From: Salinicola aestuarinus
GTDB taxonomy: Bacteria; Pseudomonadota; Gammaproteobacteria; Pseudomonadales; Halomonadaceae
Direction: 5' to 3'
Assembly: GCF_003206645.1 (NCBI RefSeq)
Contig: NZ_PZJP01000004.1
Coordinates: 273,952 to 337,951 of the forward strand
DNA: 64,000 bases
The position numbers and the translations under genes are program-made. Shown in pieces: positions 1-6,907 of the stretch. Numbering within the stretch: the first letter of the stretch is position 1; every line of letters starts with the position of its first letter. A model generated the notes under the pieces. The model was not told the origin of the DNA. It saw only the letters and a program-made list of their open reading frames with translations, and searched no databases.

Positions 1-2
1 CC

Positions 3-860
3 GGGAAGCGGCCGCTGGACGAGGCGCAACGCCGTCGCTGGTACGAATTCGCCTCATCGCTCGCGGTGCTCCAGCAACAGCGGTCGGTCCTCTTTCTGAT
101 CGCCAACTCCAAAGAGAAGGTGTCTCCCGAGCGCTATCCCCACCGACGCGCTGCCGTGACACCAACCGAAGAGGTGGAAGCGATTCTCCAGCAGGCGGGC
201 GCCGACTACCTCAACCCGATCGAAGCGATGCAGGCGGCGCCGGCGAGTTACTACGCAACCGATACGCACTGGAGCGGTCTCGGCGCTTTCATCGCCTTCC
301 AATCCTGTCTACGACGCCTCGGCTACGTCGAGAACGTCGAGCACCTTTTTAGCTTCAGCGAGCGGGAAGTCGTCGGAGATCTCGGCTCCAAGCTGGATCC
401 GCCGGCACGGTCGCTGACGACGGTCGTGGAACCGCAGGGCGAGACGCGAGCGCGCTGTCGCTTCACCAATGGTGTCCCAGGCACCGGCAACATCAGCATC
501 TTCGAAAACGAGCAGCCCCTCCATGCGCGCACGTTGATCATCTTTGGCGGCTCCTCGGCGGGAGCGGGCGGCTTCGCCAGACTGTTCGCGGCGGTTTTCC
601 GGCGCGTCGTCGTGTTCAACCTGCCGGGGAGCTACATTCACGAGGTGGTGGAACACGAGCAGGCGGATCACGTCATCATTCAGACCAACGAGCGCTACCT
701 GCCAACCCCGGGCAGCGTGCGCCAGCAGCTGTCGGAGATGGCACCGGAAATCCGGCGCCACCGGCTGCCTGAGGCCCAGCGAAACAAGCTATGGGAGCAG
801 ATCCGGCATCAGCGACGTTACGCCTTCTACCGAACGTTCATGCAGGAGGTCCTGCGCTGA
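3..860 (+). CDS. AlgJ/AlgX-like SGNH-family O-acetyltransferase, 3' part only
   Basis: The reading frame is open from the left window edge, so the N-terminus lies outside. The visible protein (about 285 residues) has the TDTHWS segment typical of alginate O-acetyltransferase AlgJ/AlgX and related DHHW-type SGNH proteins, in which Asp and His form part of the catalytic triad. A later IFGGSS segment may hold the nucleophilic serine. The family acts in the periplasm on exopolysaccharides. No other polysaccharide gene is visible, so the substrate is unknown. A strong hairpin terminator follows. Confidence 0.6.
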   Translation, partial: GKRPLDEAQRRRWYEFASSLAVLQQQRSVLFLIANSKEKVSPERYPHRRAAVTPTEEVEAILQQAGADYLNPIEAMQAAPASYYATDTHWSGLGAFIAFQSCLRRLGYVENVEHLFSFSEREVVGDLGSKLDPPARSLTTVVEPQGETRARCRFTNGVPGTGNISIFENEQPLHARTLIIFGGSSAGAGGFARLFAAVFRRVVVFNLPGSYIHEVVEHEQADHVIIQTNERYLPTPGSVRQQLSEMAPEIRRHRLPEAQRNKLWEQIRHQRRYAFYRTFMQEVLR

Positions 861-903
861 TCGGCGCTGCTCGACTCTCCAGTCACCCGGCGCGTCACTA
901 ACG

Positions 904-941
904 AAAAGCCCCCCGATGAGCGAATCATCGGGGGGCTTTTT
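904..941 (+). terminator. Intrinsic terminator after the AlgJ-like gene
   Basis: Perfect 16-bp inverted repeat (904-919 with 925-940, loop of 5) rich in G/C at its core and flanked by A and T runs. It works in both directions. On the minus strand it lies just past the duplicated ssrA 3' end, so it was probably the original ssrA terminator before the island inserted. Confidence 0.85.
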
Positions 942-947
942 GCGATT

Positions 948-976
948 TGGTGGAGGTGGGGGGAATTGAACCCGCG
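948..976. repeat. Outer att copy: duplicated 3' end of ssrA
   Basis: These 29 bases match the last 29 bases of ssrA at 3798-3826 in 27 positions, in the same orientation, including the CCA-encoding end. Duplication of the 3' end of tmRNA is the usual mark left by tyrosine-integrase islands. This copy is the far boundary of the island. Confidence 0.85.
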
Positions 977-1029
977 CTGCATCTATACAAAACAAAGGCT
1001 TAGACCAATTGCTGACCAAACCATCACCA

Positions 1030-1692
1030 CTAAGGTCTTTCCCTTAGAATCTGTGTAAACGTTTCCTTCAGGTCCATCCATTCCGCGGTGGTCTGGCATC
1101 GCCATCCGACAACTCTTTGAAGCCTAACGTAATCCTGGGCGTGATTTCGGCTCAGGATTGATTCATGGTGGGCGACTCGATTTCGCACCTTTTTTATTTG
1201 GTCTAGGTCGGAGGACAGCTGGCTACGGATCTCGGATTGGCTCAGATGAGCAGGAGCCAGAGGGAACGTGCCTTTGATGTGGGGTATCCAGATCCGCCCA
1301 TCGTGTCTACTAGTCAGCATCTGAAGCCAAAACATGAATTTCAGTTCAGGGATCACTTTTCCTGTATTTCCTTGCTGTATCCCTTGCCGTGCGAGTTCCA
1401 GGTCTTGGCGCATCCTGTAGCGGCCGACCTTGACCGGTAGGCTCAGCAGGAAGTTAGTTTGCCATGGCCAGTCGGGCCCGTAGGTTAGGGTAATGGCTTC
1501 AGAAATTGCATTACGCACTGTAACCTCGCAGAAGTGCAACGGGAGCATCAGAGCCGCTGACAGGCTAGCGTTCCATCCATAGAGATGCATGCCATGCAGC
1601 CTGTTGCCTGTGATGCTAGGGTGGGCACCATAGGTGGAGAGTCGGCTGGCCGAGAACGTTCGCGTTAACGCATCAAGCTGATCATCAGTCAT
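1030..1692 (-). CDS. Abi-like HEPN-domain protein
   Basis: Protein of about 220 residues resembling the Abi-like proteins found in mobile elements. Near residue 180 it has the sequence RNRVAHHE, a good match to the HEPN R-x4-H active-site motif of Abi and toxin RNases. It ends about 50 bases from the outer att copy, as island cargo. ATG at 1692 has a GGGG ribosome-binding stretch 7 bases upstream; an in-frame GTG lies at 1695. HEPN proteins usually cleave RNA in abortive infection or as toxins. No antitoxin partner is evident next to it, unless the winged-helix gene at 2156 plays that role. Confidence 0.6.
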   Translation of the reverse strand: MTDDQLDALTRTFSASRLSTYGAHPSITGNRLHGMHLYGWNASLSAALMLPLHFCEVTVRNAISEAITLTYGPDWPWQTNFLLSLPVKVGRYRMRQDLELARQGIQQGNTGKVIPELKFMFWLQMLTSRHDGRIWIPHIKGTFPLAPAHLSQSEIRSQLSSDLDQIKKVRNRVAHHESILSRNHAQDYVRLQRVVGWRCQTTAEWMDLKETFTQILRERP

Positions 1693-1807
1693 CACGTAGC
1701 CCCATGCGATACGTATTTGTATTTTCGTGGGGCGCGCTATAGACTACACGAGAATCGCCTTGGGATTCGCGGGCTTCTTGCCTCCACCCGAGGACATGAG
1801 ATGAAAG

Positions 1808-1838
1808 GGCGGGTTGCCATTGGTAACCCGCCTTTTTT
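1808..1838 (+). terminator. Rho-independent terminator inside the island, no gene upstream on this strand
   Basis: Inverted repeat GGCGGGTT / AACCCGCC (1808-1832) followed by six T and a further T-rich run. No plus-strand coding gene precedes it. The 70-90 bases upstream contain a smaller hairpin (GAATC / GATTC near 1751-1767) and a weak promoter-like pair (TTGTAT at 1717, TATAGA at 1738, spacing 15). A short structured RNA may end here. Confidence 0.6.
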
Positions 1839-1945
1839 GTTTTTTGGTTTCGCATTTTTCTAGCCCCTGTATCTAATGTCCTCATGATGGCTCTCCAAAA
1901 GCTTGAAAGGAAGACATGCGAGGTAATGCTAGGGCCCCATTTTTG

Positions 1946-1983
1946 CACCCCACTGGGCTTCTTTTATGCATCCCAGTGGGGTG
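1946..1983. repeat. 12-bp perfect inverted repeat in the island intergenic region
   Basis: CACCCCACTGGG (1946-1957) is repeated in inverted form at 1972-1983 with a 14-base A/T-rich spacer. No T run follows, so it is not a standard terminator. It lies in the 460-base gap between the divergent HEPN and winged-helix genes and could be an operator or a cruciform. Apart from this and the hairpin at 1808, I see no gene in 1693-2155. Confidence 0.6.
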
Positions 1984-2155
1984 TGGCTCTGACCTACAAA
2001 TAATACTCACTCAGCAATACGTATAAGGCGAGACAAGGACATATACTGTATAAAGTGGGCTTCGCACGTGCACCCCTCCCCCCTTGTCTACCCCCTTCCT
2101 GTTTTCGCTCCTAGCTGTTTCACTGCGTTTGAGATCAGATATCGGAACCAAAGTT

Positions 2156-2683
2156 ATGAGCAAGGGCAGCCCCGCCACAGCGTCAAAAGAGGTTAGTGCG
2201 GCTGACGAGGTCGCAGTCCCTCGACGCAGGGAAAGTAAACACGAAGATAAGTGGGGGAAGCCAATCGTAGCTCTCGGGTGGACCGCCATACCAAACATTT
2301 TAATCCAGCGTCAGCAGACGTTGGGGTTGACGCCTACACACCTGAATATACTTGTGCAATTACTAATGTATTGGTGGGACGATTCCAATCCTCCCCATCC
2401 AACCAAGCGGCGTTTAGCGGAGTCGATGGGGGTTAGTGAGTCGACAGTGCAAAGGGGGCTCCGAGAAATGGAGCGAGCCGGCTTTTTGAGAAGGATCATC
2501 CGCAAGCAAGAAAAGGACCGTAATCTATCTAATCAATATGATTTATCCCCCCTGCGAAGGCTACTGGAGCCACAAGCAGAAGAGGAACTTAAGGAAAACC
2601 AAAAGCATAATGATGGTAAACGAAGGCGCCAATCTACCGTTAATAAGATAAAAAAATCCGGGAAATCAAGTGACTCGGTATAG
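2156..2683 (+). CDS. Winged-helix DNA-binding protein of the island
   Basis: Protein of 175 residues. The middle (about 45-125) reads as a winged helix-turn-helix: an LGLTPTHLNIL segment, then RLAESMGVSESTVQRGLREME as the recognition unit, then a wing. It resembles helix-turn-helix proteins of plasmids and islands that are related to replication initiators. The C-terminus is highly basic and low in complexity. I start at ATG 2156 because the longer frame begins with an unlikely hydrophobic stretch. Its 3' end overlaps the integrase fragment, convergent. Base composition is lower in GC than the neighbours, which fits transfer. Function is unknown: a regulator or replication protein is possible. 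Confidence 0.6.
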   Translation: MSKGSPATASKEVSAADEVAVPRRRESKHEDKWGKPIVALGWTAIPNILIQRQQTLGLTPTHLNILVQLLMYWWDDSNPPHPTKRRLAESMGVSESTVQRGLREMERAGFLRRIIRKQEKDRNLSNQYDLSPLRRLLEPQAEEELKENQKHNDGKRRRQSTVNKIKKSGKSSDSV

Positions 2684-3043
2684 GCGATCCGCCAGCATCC
2701 CCGCTTGGCTGTTGGTGGCCGGTATCCACCGTGCGTAGATCCTCGTGCTGGTGATGACGCTGGTATGGCCCATCTGGCGCGATACCCAGGCGAGCGGTTC
2801 GCCGGCGGAGACCATCATCGATCCGAAGGTGTGGCGTGTCTGGTAGGGCCGGCGGTACCTGACGCCAGCGCGCTTGAGTGCGTGGGTCCACACCGTTTCC
2901 CTGATCGCCTGATCGCCGGTCCAGGGATCACCGGTAAGGGGATTGAGGGACACATGGCCGCTGGAATGTAGCGCGCTGGGCGGCTTCTGCTTTTTGAGGG
3001 CGTTGTGGGTGATAGGTAGCAGGTCGACCGTGCGGGAGCCTGC
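2666..3043 (-). pseudogene. Tyrosine recombinase (integrase), C-terminal fragment
   Basis: About 125 codons remain, from the RTVDLLPIT segment to the C-terminus. The catalytic core pieces are present: YQTRHTF (Arg of box II), RQMGHTS (His) and the nucleophile segment RIYARW (Tyr). The N-terminal arm-binding and core-binding domains are missing. The frame runs directly into a umuD-like fragment at about 3035-3046, so the gene was truncated by recombination. It is presumably what is left of the enzyme that inserted the island in ssrA; without its N-terminus the island should be immobile. Confidence 0.8.
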
Positions 3044-3225
3044 GGTGCGGACGTAGAACTTGGCACTCGGTCGCTGGACAATATGCGCGATCAGGTCGAG
3101 CTAAGCTTCGATGTAGTCTTCGGTCGGGGAGGGGAGCCTGTGCGGGCCTCGCCGGTCGCGAGCGGGATCATGACCGGCAGTGTGCCGGTATCGTAGTTGC
3201 CTAGATACTGAACGGGGATTGTCAT
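3044..3225 (-). pseudogene. umuD: UmuD-like (LexA/S24 peptidase) N-terminal fragment
   Basis: It begins at ATG 3225, overlapping the stop of the upstream gene as ATGA. The first 30 codons (IPVQYLGNYDTG..., IPLATGEARTG) run in frame. After a frameshift in a C-rich stretch near 3128-3137 the homologous frame reads SPTEDYIEA, stop, LDLIAHIVQRPSAKFYVRTAG. This matches the UmuD segment around the self-cleavage region, where E. coli has [27 protein letters not shown]. It then joins integrase sequence, so the catalytic Ser and Lys are lost. One frameshift, one in-frame stop (3101-3103) and truncation make it a clear pseudogene. Confidence 0.7.
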
Positions 3226-3469
3226 GTCATCGTCTCCGCCTCGGAGCGATTCCGCGAGACCATAGCCTCGGCATCGCCTACGCGAGTCACATCGACATAA
3301 TCGACCTCGTTGAACTCCTTGAGCATCTGGTGCCAATATTCGATTGATTCCGTGTCGAATCGAAAATAGTGACGTAATTCGCCTTGCGCGTGTTCGCTTC
3401 GACGAGCTGGTGCCGGATGCGGTCGCAAAGCAGTTCGTAGCTAAACGGTTTCTGCTGTTTGGTGGCCAT
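3222..3469 (-). pseudogene. Small SOS-operon protein (DUF1654-like), frameshifted
   Basis: ATG 3469 is preceded by GGGAG at the right distance. The protein reads MATKQQKPFSYELLCDRI... up to NYVTIF, then continues in another frame as RFDTESIEYWHQMLKEF through EAETMT and a stop. Restoring one T in the run at 3361-3366 gives one continuous 82-residue protein. The size, layout and position ahead of umuD recall the small DUF1654 proteins of Pseudomonas phages and islands; that family call is from memory and tentative. A LexA box lies 21 bases upstream. Confidence 0.5.
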
Positions 3470-3489
3470 GATATGTGCTCCCGTGGATA

Positions 3490-3505
3490 CTGTAATTGTA
3501 TGCAG
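3490..3505 (-). promoter_or_regulatory. LexA (SOS) box before the umuD-type remnant operon
   Basis: CTGTAATTGTATGCAG fits the CTG-N10-CAG pattern of gammaproteobacterial LexA operators, with the extended TACTGT start. On the minus strand a TACAAT -10-like hexamer lies within it. Its presence upstream of the decayed small gene and umuD fragment confirms that this was an SOS-regulated mutagenesis operon. Confidence 0.75.
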
Positions 3506-3760
3506 CATTTACGGCACGAGGGCGGGCAAGCAACCGCTAGATTTTACGCTTGACTGCCCGCTCGTAGTGTTCGTCAGGTACACGGCTAGTCCAGTGGCAC
3601 GTCGCGAGGCCGGAAGCGGCATCGACGAGATGTTGAATCCGGCGGTGATCAGCAGCAGAAAGAAGGCCTGATCGAACATCAGGTATTCAAAGCGGGAATG
3701 CTGAACATAAAGCTGGCCACGCCATGCCCAGTGAAGGCCGTTTCAGGCCTTAAAAACAAA
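3506..3760. other. Island end next to ssrA, no gene recognised
   Basis: About 255 bases between the LexA box and the present ssrA terminator. Short open frames exist on both strands, but none shows a recognisable domain or a convincing start. It is probably degraded island sequence. Confidence 0.5.
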
Positions 3761-3784
3761 AACAGCCACTCGTAAGTGGCTGTT
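3761..3784 (-). terminator. Present-day ssrA terminator
   Basis: AACAGCCACT / AGTGGCTGTT hairpin with a 4-base loop, followed on the minus strand by a T-rich run (A-rich 3752-3760 on the plus strand). It lies 14 bases past the ssrA 3' end and belongs to the inserted island. Confidence 0.85.
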
Positions 3785-3797
3785 TCTGCTCTAAATA

Positions 3798-3826
3798 TGG
3801 TGGAGGCGGGGGGAATTGAACCCCCG
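3798..3826. repeat. Inner att copy: 3' end of intact ssrA
   Basis: Direct repeat partner of 948-976, 27 of 29 bases identical. It forms the CCA end and T-arm of tmRNA, so integration regenerated a functional gene. Confidence 0.85.
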
Positions 3827-4176
3827 TCCGCCGGCACTCGCCCATCAGCTCTACATGCTTAGTTCCGTCATTTGATTTAACTCAGTGCACTCCGACGGGC
3901 AGGATTGCACCTTGCGATCTCTCTAAGGTTTGACGAATGTCAGGAGAGCGCTGACATCCGCGGTCCCATCAGCTTTAGCTCATATCCCCTCAGCGATGAA
4001 TGGGCACATCGCCTTGGGGCCAGACAACAGCTAGCAGTTGTTACGCTGCCAGTGCGCCTTGAGCGTAGTTTTCGTCGTTTGCGACTATTGAATCGTAACG
4101 TTGGATTTACGAGATACGTTACGCTCTCGGCATGCACCTCAGGGATTGCCACCGGCGTCGAAGCCATGTCGCCCCC
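3798..4176 (-). ncRNA. ssrA: tmRNA (transfer-messenger RNA)
   Basis: Rescues stalled ribosomes together with SmpB. The 5' end begins GGGGGCGACATGGC and the 3' end carries the T-arm and encoded CCA, which pair as the tRNA-like domain. The tag reading frame (4041-4082, minus strand) encodes ANDENYAQGALAA followed by TAA, close to the E. coli tag AANDENYALAA and ending in the ClpXP-recognised LAA-type tail. Length is about 379. It lies downstream of smpB on the same strand, and its 3' end is the island integration site. Confidence 0.97.
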
Positions 4177-4233
4177 GTAGAACCTGCCTAGTTTAGCAGT
4201 CAGTCTTACTACTACGCCACAGTCGTCTACCGA

Positions 4234-4713
4234 TCAGGCGTGATCCCGCATGACCCGTGCCTTCTCGCGATTCCAGTCACGCTCTTTCTGCGTGGCGCGC
4301 TTGTCGTGCAGCTGCTTGCCGCGCACCAGTGCCAGCTCGCATTTGACCAGATTCTTCTTCCAGTAGATGCGAAGCGGTACACAGGTATGCCCTTTCTCCT
4401 GCGTGCGCGAGAAGATCTTGGCGATCTCCTTACGATGCAGCAGTAGCTTGCGCGTGCGCGTCGGATCGGCCAATACATGCGTGCTGGCGGTATTGAGCGG
4501 CATGATATGGCTGCCCAGTAGCCAGGCCTCGCTGTTCTTGACCAGGATGTACGTGTCGGTCAACTGTGCCTTCCCGGCGCGCAGACTCTTCACCTCCCAA
4601 CCGGCCAGCGACAGTCCGGCCTCGAAGACCTCGTCGATGTGATATTCGAAACGAGCCTTCTTGTTCTGGGCGATGGTGCTGTTGCCCGGCGCGTTATCCT
4701 TTTTTTTAACCAT
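4234..4713 (-). CDS. smpB: SsrA-binding protein SmpB
   Basis: Protein of 159 residues, the usual length. It binds the tRNA-like domain of tmRNA and delivers it to stalled ribosomes. Characteristic segments are [26 protein letters not shown] near the start, the GSHI strand, and the basic C-terminal tail with [11 protein letters not shown] that enters the mRNA channel. ssrA follows 57 bases downstream on the same strand, so both parts of the rescue system are neighbours. It is divergent from ratA. Confidence 0.97.
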   Translation of the reverse strand: MVKKKDNAPGNSTIAQNKKARFEYHIDEVFEAGLSLAGWEVKSLRAGKAQLTDTYILVKNSEAWLLGSHIMPLNTASTHVLADPTRTRKLLLHRKEIAKIFSRTQEKGHTCVPLRIYWKKNLVKCELALVRGKQLHDKRATQKERDWNREKARVMRDHA

Positions 4714-4838
4714 GACACCTCTTCACGGCGATATCCGGCGATCCCTCAGATATCGGGGCGGACATGCTACCATTCAAGCATTTGATAAACGGTCGCTCAT
4801 GATACGCGCATCAGAGCGATAACGCAGTGGAGATGCCC

Positions 4839-5270
4839 ATGCCAAGCGTCAACCGATCCGCGTTCGTGCGACATACGCCGGAGGCGATGTTCGAACTGGT
4901 CAACGACTTCGAACGTTACCCCGAATTTCTGCCGGGATGTCGCAGTGCTGGCGTGATCGAGCGAGGTGATGACTACCTCATTGGGCGCATGACGCTGGCA
5001 AAAGGAGGCGTCGAACAGAGCATCGTCACGCGCAACGATCTCCATCATCCCTCGCGGATCGACTTGTCGCTGGTGGATGGGCCGTTCAAGCGTCTTACCG
5101 GTCAGTGGCACTTTCGCAAGATGGGCGAGCAGGCGTGCAAGATCGAGCTCGAAATGGAGTTCGAATTCAGCAACCGGCTGCTCGGCGTGGCGTTTGGCAA
5201 GCTTTTCCAGCAGGTGGCGGGTCAGCTGGTGGATGCGTTCACTCGCCGGGCCGATCAACTCTATGGATGA
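4839..5270 (+). CDS. ratA: RatA, START/coenzyme-Q-binding-type protein
   Basis: Protein of 143 residues of the polyketide cyclase/START family (E. coli RatA/YfjG, yeast Coq10). The motif YPEFLPGCRSAGV near residue 30 and the DGPFKRLTGQWHF strand are typical. In E. coli it was described as a toxin that blocks 70S assembly; homologues bind ubiquinone for respiration. The genomic setting beside smpB-ssrA and rnfH is conserved. I choose ATG 4839 because GGAG lies 6 bases upstream; GTG 4827 and ATG 4833 are in frame alternatives. Confidence 0.9.
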   Translation: MPSVNRSAFVRHTPEAMFELVNDFERYPEFLPGCRSAGVIERGDDYLIGRMTLAKGGVEQSIVTRNDLHHPSRIDLSLVDGPFKRLTGQWHFRKMGEQACKIELEMEFEFSNRLLGVAFGKLFQQVAGQLVDAFTRRADQLYG

Positions 5271-5598
5271 GTCAGTCACCCCTGAGCCTCCGGCGCGTGG
5301 GGATCGAGGCGCGACGTTCGAGGTGGTCTTCGCCACGCCTGTGCAGCAGGAGATCGTGACGCTGCCGACGTCTCTGGGGCTGAACGCCCGCGAGGCGGTC
5401 ATTCGCGCCGGTTTCGAGGCACGTTTCGAGGGCTATTCGAGCGACTTCTTCACGCGGGCGCCGCTGGGTTGCTTCGGCGTGGTTCTGCGTGAGCCCGACC
5501 GCTATCTACCCCAGGCGGAGGATCGCATCGAAGTGTATCGCCCCCTCGAGATCGACCCCAAACAGGCACGACGGGAGCGGGCCGCCAAAGGCGTCTAG
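5263..5598 (+). CDS. rnfH: RnfH family protein (RatB), ubiquitin-like fold
   Basis: Protein of 111 residues starting at ATG 5263, overlapping the end of ratA by 8 bases, so translation is coupled. It has the beta-grasp pattern of RnfH: FEVVFATPVQQEIVTLP, then DRIEVYRPLEIDPKQARRERA at the C-terminus, a very conserved ending. Its exact function is unresolved in the family. It is always found with ratA. Confidence 0.93.
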   Translation: MDESVTPEPPARGDRGATFEVVFATPVQQEIVTLPTSLGLNAREAVIRAGFEARFEGYSSDFFTRAPLGCFGVVLREPDRYLPQAEDRIEVYRPLEIDPKQARRERAAKGV

Positions 5599-5825
5599 CG
5601 TCTATTGACCGACGGTATCGGCTTCAGGAGACGCTCATCGCGGCATGGGCGGCTTGCCACGGCCGGGATTCACGCGTCGAGCGCTGGGGGGAATCCGTCG
5701 CCGAGTGATAGGGGGTAATAAATAGTAGCGACTGCATTGTGAAGTCATTGATCGTGTGGCGACCCAACGACAGCGCGGCTCCCGAGGGAGCCGCGCCGGT
5801 GCAGAGTGAAATGGCGATGCGCTGA

Positions 5826-6248
5826 TCAGATGGCGCTGGGGCCGATGCGCGGCGTCGCCATTCCCTCTCCCGCGCCTTCGACGGCGGGGCCGGGGCCCTG
5901 ATCCTGGTCGAGCTCGATGTCGGAATCCATGTCGCCGGATTTTGCGATATCGACCAGCCGGTCATTGTCGAACGTCAGCGTGAGACGCTTTTCGACAGTA
6001 TCGCCGTAGGCTTGGTCCAGATAGAAGACGTAATCCCACTGATCCGAGGAGAAGGGCGCCTCCAGCAGCGGGGTGCCCATGACGTAGGCAACCTGCTCGC
6101 GGCTCATGCCGAGCTCCAGCTCAGAGACCATCTCCTGAGTGATGAGATTGCCCTGTGGAATGTCTCTTTTATAGACGCCAAAGTAGCTGCAGCCCGCGAT
6201 AAGAGAGGCGGCGAGCAGGAGTACGACCGTTCTGATCAGATTTTGCAT
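5826..6248 (-). CDS. bamE: Outer membrane protein assembly factor BamE (lipoprotein)
   Basis: Protein of 140 residues with a lipoprotein signal ending LIAGC (Cys 20). The body has the BamE fold: YKRDIPQGN, LELGMSREQVAYVMGTPLL, and WDYVFYLDQ. It is part of the BAM complex that inserts beta-barrel proteins in the outer membrane. The C-terminus carries an acidic, Gly/Pro-rich extension of about 25 residues beyond the E. coli length. The start is the Met before the signal peptide, not the longer frame at 6296. It is divergent from fur, the arrangement found in pseudomonads. Confidence 0.95.
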   Translation of the reverse strand: MQNLIRTVVLLLAASLIAGCSYFGVYKRDIPQGNLITQEMVSELELGMSREQVAYVMGTPLLEAPFSSDQWDYVFYLDQAYGDTVEKRLTLTFDNDRLVDIAKSGDMDSDIELDQDQGPGPAVEGAGEGMATPRIGPSAI

Positions 6249-6320
6249 TTGAGTCCGTCTTTCACTATCGTTGCGTGGATTGATCATACCCGACACGAGA
6301 CGCTACTGCGAAGAGCGACC

Positions 6321-6770
6321 ATGGCCGACGAAAACCAAGAATTGCGTAAGGCGGGACTGAAGGTCACTCTGCCACGTGTCAAAATTCTGCAGATCCTTGA
6401 AGCGACTCGGATGGAGGAAGAGCTCCACATGAGTGCCGAGGACGTCTACAAGGCGCTGCTGGAGTCGGGTGAAGACGTTGGACTGGCAACCGTCTATAGA
6501 GTTCTGACTCAGTTCGAAGCCGCCGGTTTAGTCGTCCGACACAACTTCGACGGCGGACACGCGGTGTTCGAGATGTCTCAGGAAGAGCATCACGATCACA
6601 TGGTGGACCTGGAGTCGGGGGAGATCGTCGAATTCTTCGACGAAGCGATCGAGCGTCGTCAGCGCGAAATCGTCGAAGAGCACGGTTACGAGCTGGTCGA
6701 GCATGCCCTCGTTCTTTACGTTCGCCCTCGGGGTTCGAAGGCGACACGCCAGGATGGCGTCAAGAAGTAG
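6321..6770 (+). CDS. fur: Ferric uptake regulator Fur
   Basis: Protein of 149 residues, starting MADENQELRKAGLKVTLPRVKIL as in Pseudomonas Fur. The winged helix (GLATVYRVLTQFEAAGLVVRH) is followed by the metal-binding HHDHMV segment. No cysteine is present at all: the position of E. coli Cys92 is Asp here, so the structural CxxC zinc site is missing. It represses iron uptake genes when Fe2+ is bound; a likely target box lies at 24559 in this window. A strong terminator follows. Confidence 0.97.
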   Translation: MADENQELRKAGLKVTLPRVKILQILEATRMEEELHMSAEDVYKALLESGEDVGLATVYRVLTQFEAAGLVVRHNFDGGHAVFEMSQEEHHDHMVDLESGEIVEFFDEAIERRQREIVEEHGYELVEHALVLYVRPRGSKATRQDGVKK

Positions 6771-6820
6771 GAGGTCGTCTCCTAGCGTTGCCGCCAGACG
6801 ACACAGAATCTCAGCACGAA

Positions 6821-6850
6821 AACGCCGACCTCAATGAGGTCGGCGTTTTT
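6821..6850 (+). terminator. Terminator after fur
   Basis: AACGCCGACCT / AGGTCGGCGTT hairpin with a 5-base loop, followed by a T run. It separates fur from the convergent recN. Confidence 0.9.
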
Positions 6851-6907
6851 TATGGGCGCTGGGTGGCCAGTGCACCGCACGACGCGGCGGCGGTGGGTCT
6901 CGAGCCG

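Noticed and set aside
948..1024. Possible tRNA or second tmRNA at the outer att copy
   Set aside because: Only the last 29 bases of ssrA are present; no acceptor partner or anticodon arm.
1685..1948. 87-codon minus-strand frame upstream of the HEPN gene
   Set aside because: It spans the hairpin at 1808-1838 and has no recognisable content.
2815..3081. 88-codon minus-strand frame over the integrase fragment
   Set aside because: Wrong frame relative to the integrase motifs; proline/serine-rich shadow.
3905..4180. Open frames within ssrA on both strands
   Set aside because: This is the tmRNA gene; only the 13-residue tag is translated.
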